A stretch of 64,000 bases of DNA. Origin: Leptospiraceae bacterium. Its GTDB lineage: Bacteria > Spirochaetota > Leptospiria > Leptospirales > Leptospiraceae. Made by a program: the position numbers and the translations under genes. Under the pieces are notes generated by a model. The model saw nothing but the letters and a program-made list of their open reading frames with translations. It was not told the origin of the DNA and did no database searches. The stretch lies in contig JACKPB010000013.1 in NCBI GenBank assembly GCA_024233875.1, positions 1 through 64,000 on the forward strand. The letters are read 5' to 3'. Shown here piece by piece: positions 62,008 to 64,000 of the stretch. Each line of letters starts with the position of its first letter. The stretch's first letter is position 1.

Positions 62008-62167
62008 TCAGTTTCAAAATGCGCATTCAGGGAAGAATTCTGTAGGGTCATTTTCAAAATGTCTACTCATACATAGAGAAACCGACTATAAAATGGCTAT
62101 CTACCGTAATAGAAAAACTCTAATCATTTATGAGAATTGGTAAATAAAATGACTGAATACCGGGTAA
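62005..62167 (+). repeat. dispersed intergenic repeat, copy 3, apparently nested
   Basis: TAGTCAGTTTCAAAA (62005-62019) starts an outer unit. An inner full unit then runs from GTCATTTTCAAAA (62047-62059) through ACCGTAA (62103-62109) to AATCATTTATGAGAATTGG (62122-62140). After it, AAAATGACTGAATACCGGGTAA (62146-62167 when read as two blocks) looks like the second half of the outer unit. The inner unit therefore seems inserted in another copy. Confidence 0.6.
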
Positions 62168-62171
62168 GATT

Positions 62172-62205
62172 CCTTAGATGACCTTAGAGATTCGGTCATT
62201 TAAGG
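62172..62205. terminator. hairpin between the SDR and MCP genes
   Basis: CCTTAGATGACC (62172-62183) and GGTCATTTAAGG (62194-62205) pair over 12 bp with one mismatch around a 10-nt loop. It sits between convergent genes and may end transcription, though no long T-run follows on either strand. Confidence 0.45.
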
Positions 62206-62220
62206 ATGGAAGAAAAATGT

Positions 62221-63924
62221 TTAAATTCTAAAAAATCCTACTGTGTCCGTTAGGATTTCACTCTGATCTTTTGCAGTTTTTGAGATATTATAAAGATTTT
62301 CAACTTCGAAACTTAGATCCTGAATTTCGTTGGATACATTCAGTGAGGATTTGCTTACATTTTCAAGAGCAAGCATTTGTTCTTTAGATATTTGTTTCAA
62401 TGAGTCCATTAAATGTTCTGAATTACTGATTGTAGAATTGATAGTTTCCAGTCCGGATTTTTGTTTTTCCAGAGAGGATATCACTGTAGAAGCCGATGTA
62501 TTGATATCGTTGAATCGATCGATGATTGTAGAAAAAATAGTTGTGGACGCCATGACTTTTTGCACACCCTCGTTGACTGATTTTTCCGTATTCTTTATGT
62601 GGGTTCTTATGTTTTTCACACTCTCAATTGATTTTTCTGCTAACTTGGAAATTTCCTGAGCTACAATGGAAAATCCTTTTCCGAATTCTCCGGCCCTGGC
62701 TGCTTCGATTGATGCATTGAGCGAAAGTAAGTTGGTTTGATCTGCAATCTCTTCCAAAAATCCCATAACTGTGCTTATTTTTTCAGATTGATTCTTGATT
62801 TCTATAATCGAATCCATTGACTTTTTGATCTGTTCTTCATTTTTCTGAGTTTCTGTTATGGAGTTATCGACAATGTGCAAGAGATTGTGAATGGATAAAT
62901 TGATTTCATTGCTTATGTTCAAAAAACTATCCATGGAATTCTTGATGCTTGAAAAAGAGTGATAAGAGTCCTGAATGTAATTGTTCACATTTTCAAAAGA
63001 GGCTGTCATTTCTTCAACAGAACTAGCAGATTCTTCTCCTGAAGAAGAAACATTCTGAAAGCTACGATTCATCTTGTCGGCTTTTTTAAGTACCTCGGAA
63101 GAAATATTTTCAAATTCAGATGTAGAAATTTGAATTTTTTGAATGATGTTTTTGATTACTCCCTGCATCGATTTCAGATTTTCAGAGAGAATTCCTAATT
63201 CATCTTTCTTATTGTAGATATGAAAATCTTTTAAATTTCCTCCGGAGATATCATTCGCATTTTTATTTATTAGATTCAGAGGCTTCTCTATGCTGTGGAT
63301 AATATAAATATAACTCAAAATTATTATGAGTAAGACAAGAAGATTGCCCAAAATGAGAAAGAGTTGAGCTGTTTTTCCATTTGAATGAGATTCCAGATAC
63401 GTTTCATTTGATGTCAAAATAAGAAGATCTATCAACTCTCCAATTTCCACAGTAAGAGGTTCAATCTCCGGATACAGTTCCTGAGTTACATAAGCATCCA
63501 GTCGAATTTTATCGTTGTTTTTTAATATTGAAGAAAGTTTCTCTAAAGATTGATCTGATTGGATTTTTCTTTTCTTGCAAGCTTCAATCTTTTCTTTTAA
63601 GCTATCGTCGAGTTGGGTTGAAAGAAAATTATTCCATTCTGTGTCTATTCTTGTCTTGGCTGATTCCACTACCTCTCTACCTTGATAGACCTGCATTGTT
63701 CCGTTTCTTACCTTGTGTGATGTATCCACTACATCTATCGCATAGATATCGGAGACTTTTTTGAGTTTTTCTATTGGCTTAATGATATTAGAATTTGTGA
63801 ACTCAAGGTCTGAGATATTTTTAGTTTGATTGAATCCTGAATAGATAGATAGGATTGAAGTGAATAAAAAAAGTATAGAGAAGACTATGAAAATTTTATG
63901 TTTGATCAATAGAGTAGATAGCAT
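62221..63924 (-). CDS. methyl-accepting chemotaxis protein
   Basis: A 567-aa receptor. Membrane helices at about 9-30 and 188-210 bracket a periplasmic region of charged helices, probably a 4HB sensor with no visible ligand motif. A HAMP linker follows. The signalling tip is EEIADQTNLLSLNASIEAARAG...GKGFSIVAQEISKLAE, with helical bundles on each side containing methylation candidates. Transcription runs left; the 76 bases before the start reach the window edge and hold AT-rich DNA without a clear promoter pair. Ligand unknown. Confidence 0.93.
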   Translation of the reverse strand: MLSTLLIKHKIFIVFSILFLFTSILSIYSGFNQTKNISDLEFTNSNIIKPIEKLKKVSDIYAIDVVDTSHKVRNGTMQVYQGREVVESAKTRIDTEWNNFLSTQLDDSLKEKIEACKKRKIQSDQSLEKLSSILKNNDKIRLDAYVTQELYPEIEPLTVEIGELIDLLILTSNETYLESHSNGKTAQLFLILGNLLVLLIIILSYIYIIHSIEKPLNLINKNANDISGGNLKDFHIYNKKDELGILSENLKSMQGVIKNIIQKIQISTSEFENISSEVLKKADKMNRSFQNVSSSGEESASSVEEMTASFENVNNYIQDSYHSFSSIKNSMDSFLNISNEINLSIHNLLHIVDNSITETQKNEEQIKKSMDSIIEIKNQSEKISTVMGFLEEIADQTNLLSLNASIEAARAGEFGKGFSIVAQEISKLAEKSIESVKNIRTHIKNTEKSVNEGVQKVMASTTIFSTIIDRFNDINTSASTVISSLEKQKSGLETINSTISNSEHLMDSLKQISKEQMLALENVSKSSLNVSNEIQDLSFEVENLYNISKTAKDQSEILTDTVGFFRI

Positions 63925-64000
63925 TTCGATTGTCAGTTGATTCTCTAAGTTGGGTCAATTCAATCCTTTTTTATTTTTAAAACCTGTTTTTTATTTACAT

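Noticed and set aside
1..64000. tRNA, rRNA, CRISPR, insertion sequence or prophage
   Set aside because: Gaps are short and I saw no cloverleaf-like sequence, regular spacer array, transposase or integrase motif.

Overview
The window looks like a chromosomal segment of a spirochaete close to Leptospira, probably an environmental or saprophytic type. The evidence is circumstantial: AT-rich DNA, many lipoproteins with relaxed spirochaete-style lipoboxes, a c-di-AMP cyclase with a CdaR partner, a CHASE2 adenylate cyclase, a DXP isoprenoid pathway, frequent TTG starts after clear Shine-Dalgarno sites, and many short conserved hypothetical proteins. No rRNA, tRNA, CRISPR array, transposase or prophage was seen.

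Layout. Positions 1-930 hold the end of a hydrogenase-4/NuoD-like large subunit and a ferredoxin-NuoB-like fusion. 1.0-5.8 kb has a small hypothetical gene, an acyl-CoA ligase and two DUF445 membrane proteins. 5.8-13.0 kb (minus strand) is an apparent operon hisD-panC-mfd-lipoprotein-uppP, divergent from exonuclease III. 13.8-17.4 kb carries an unknown anchored acidic protein, a DUF1499 lipoprotein, a spermidine-synthase-like lipoprotein and a TPR protein.

The core, 17.7-39.7 kb, is all on the minus strand and tightly packed. In transcription order it reads recN, dapA, dapB, cdaA, cdaR-like, acpS, a 73-aa TPR protein, bactofilin, a small membrane protein, rpsB, tsf, pyrH, frr, uppS, cdsA, dxr, rseP, proS, trpB, trpA, CHASE2 adenylate cyclase and dxs. 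Most junctions overlap or abut. It joins lysine and peptidoglycan precursors, c-di-AMP signalling, translation, isoprenoid, undecaprenyl and phospholipid synthesis, site-2 proteolysis and the last step of tryptophan synthesis. One sigma70-like promoter is visible just before the small membrane protein and rpsB.

40.1-64 kb is more accessory: a DUF3187 outer-membrane protein, a small lipoprotein, thioredoxin, a BLUF photoreceptor, hemolysin III, a PAS/HATPase protein, an RND transporter and a double cNMP-binding protein. Next come DUF6544, an NMT1-PAS-GGDEF protein, an amidase, ilvD, a FecR lipoprotein, a hybrid histidine kinase, a LEA-type lipoprotein, galT, an SDR reductase and a chemotaxis receptor.

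The most unusual non-coding signals are a dispersed intergenic repeat of about 100 bp (three sites, one apparently nested) and a cluster of REP-like hairpins with an exact 33-bp direct repeat. The most unusual proteins are the NuoB-like domain that has lost its cluster ligands, and a free-standing copy of the TPR tail usually found on adenylate cyclases, in the same gene run as a cyclase that lacks it.
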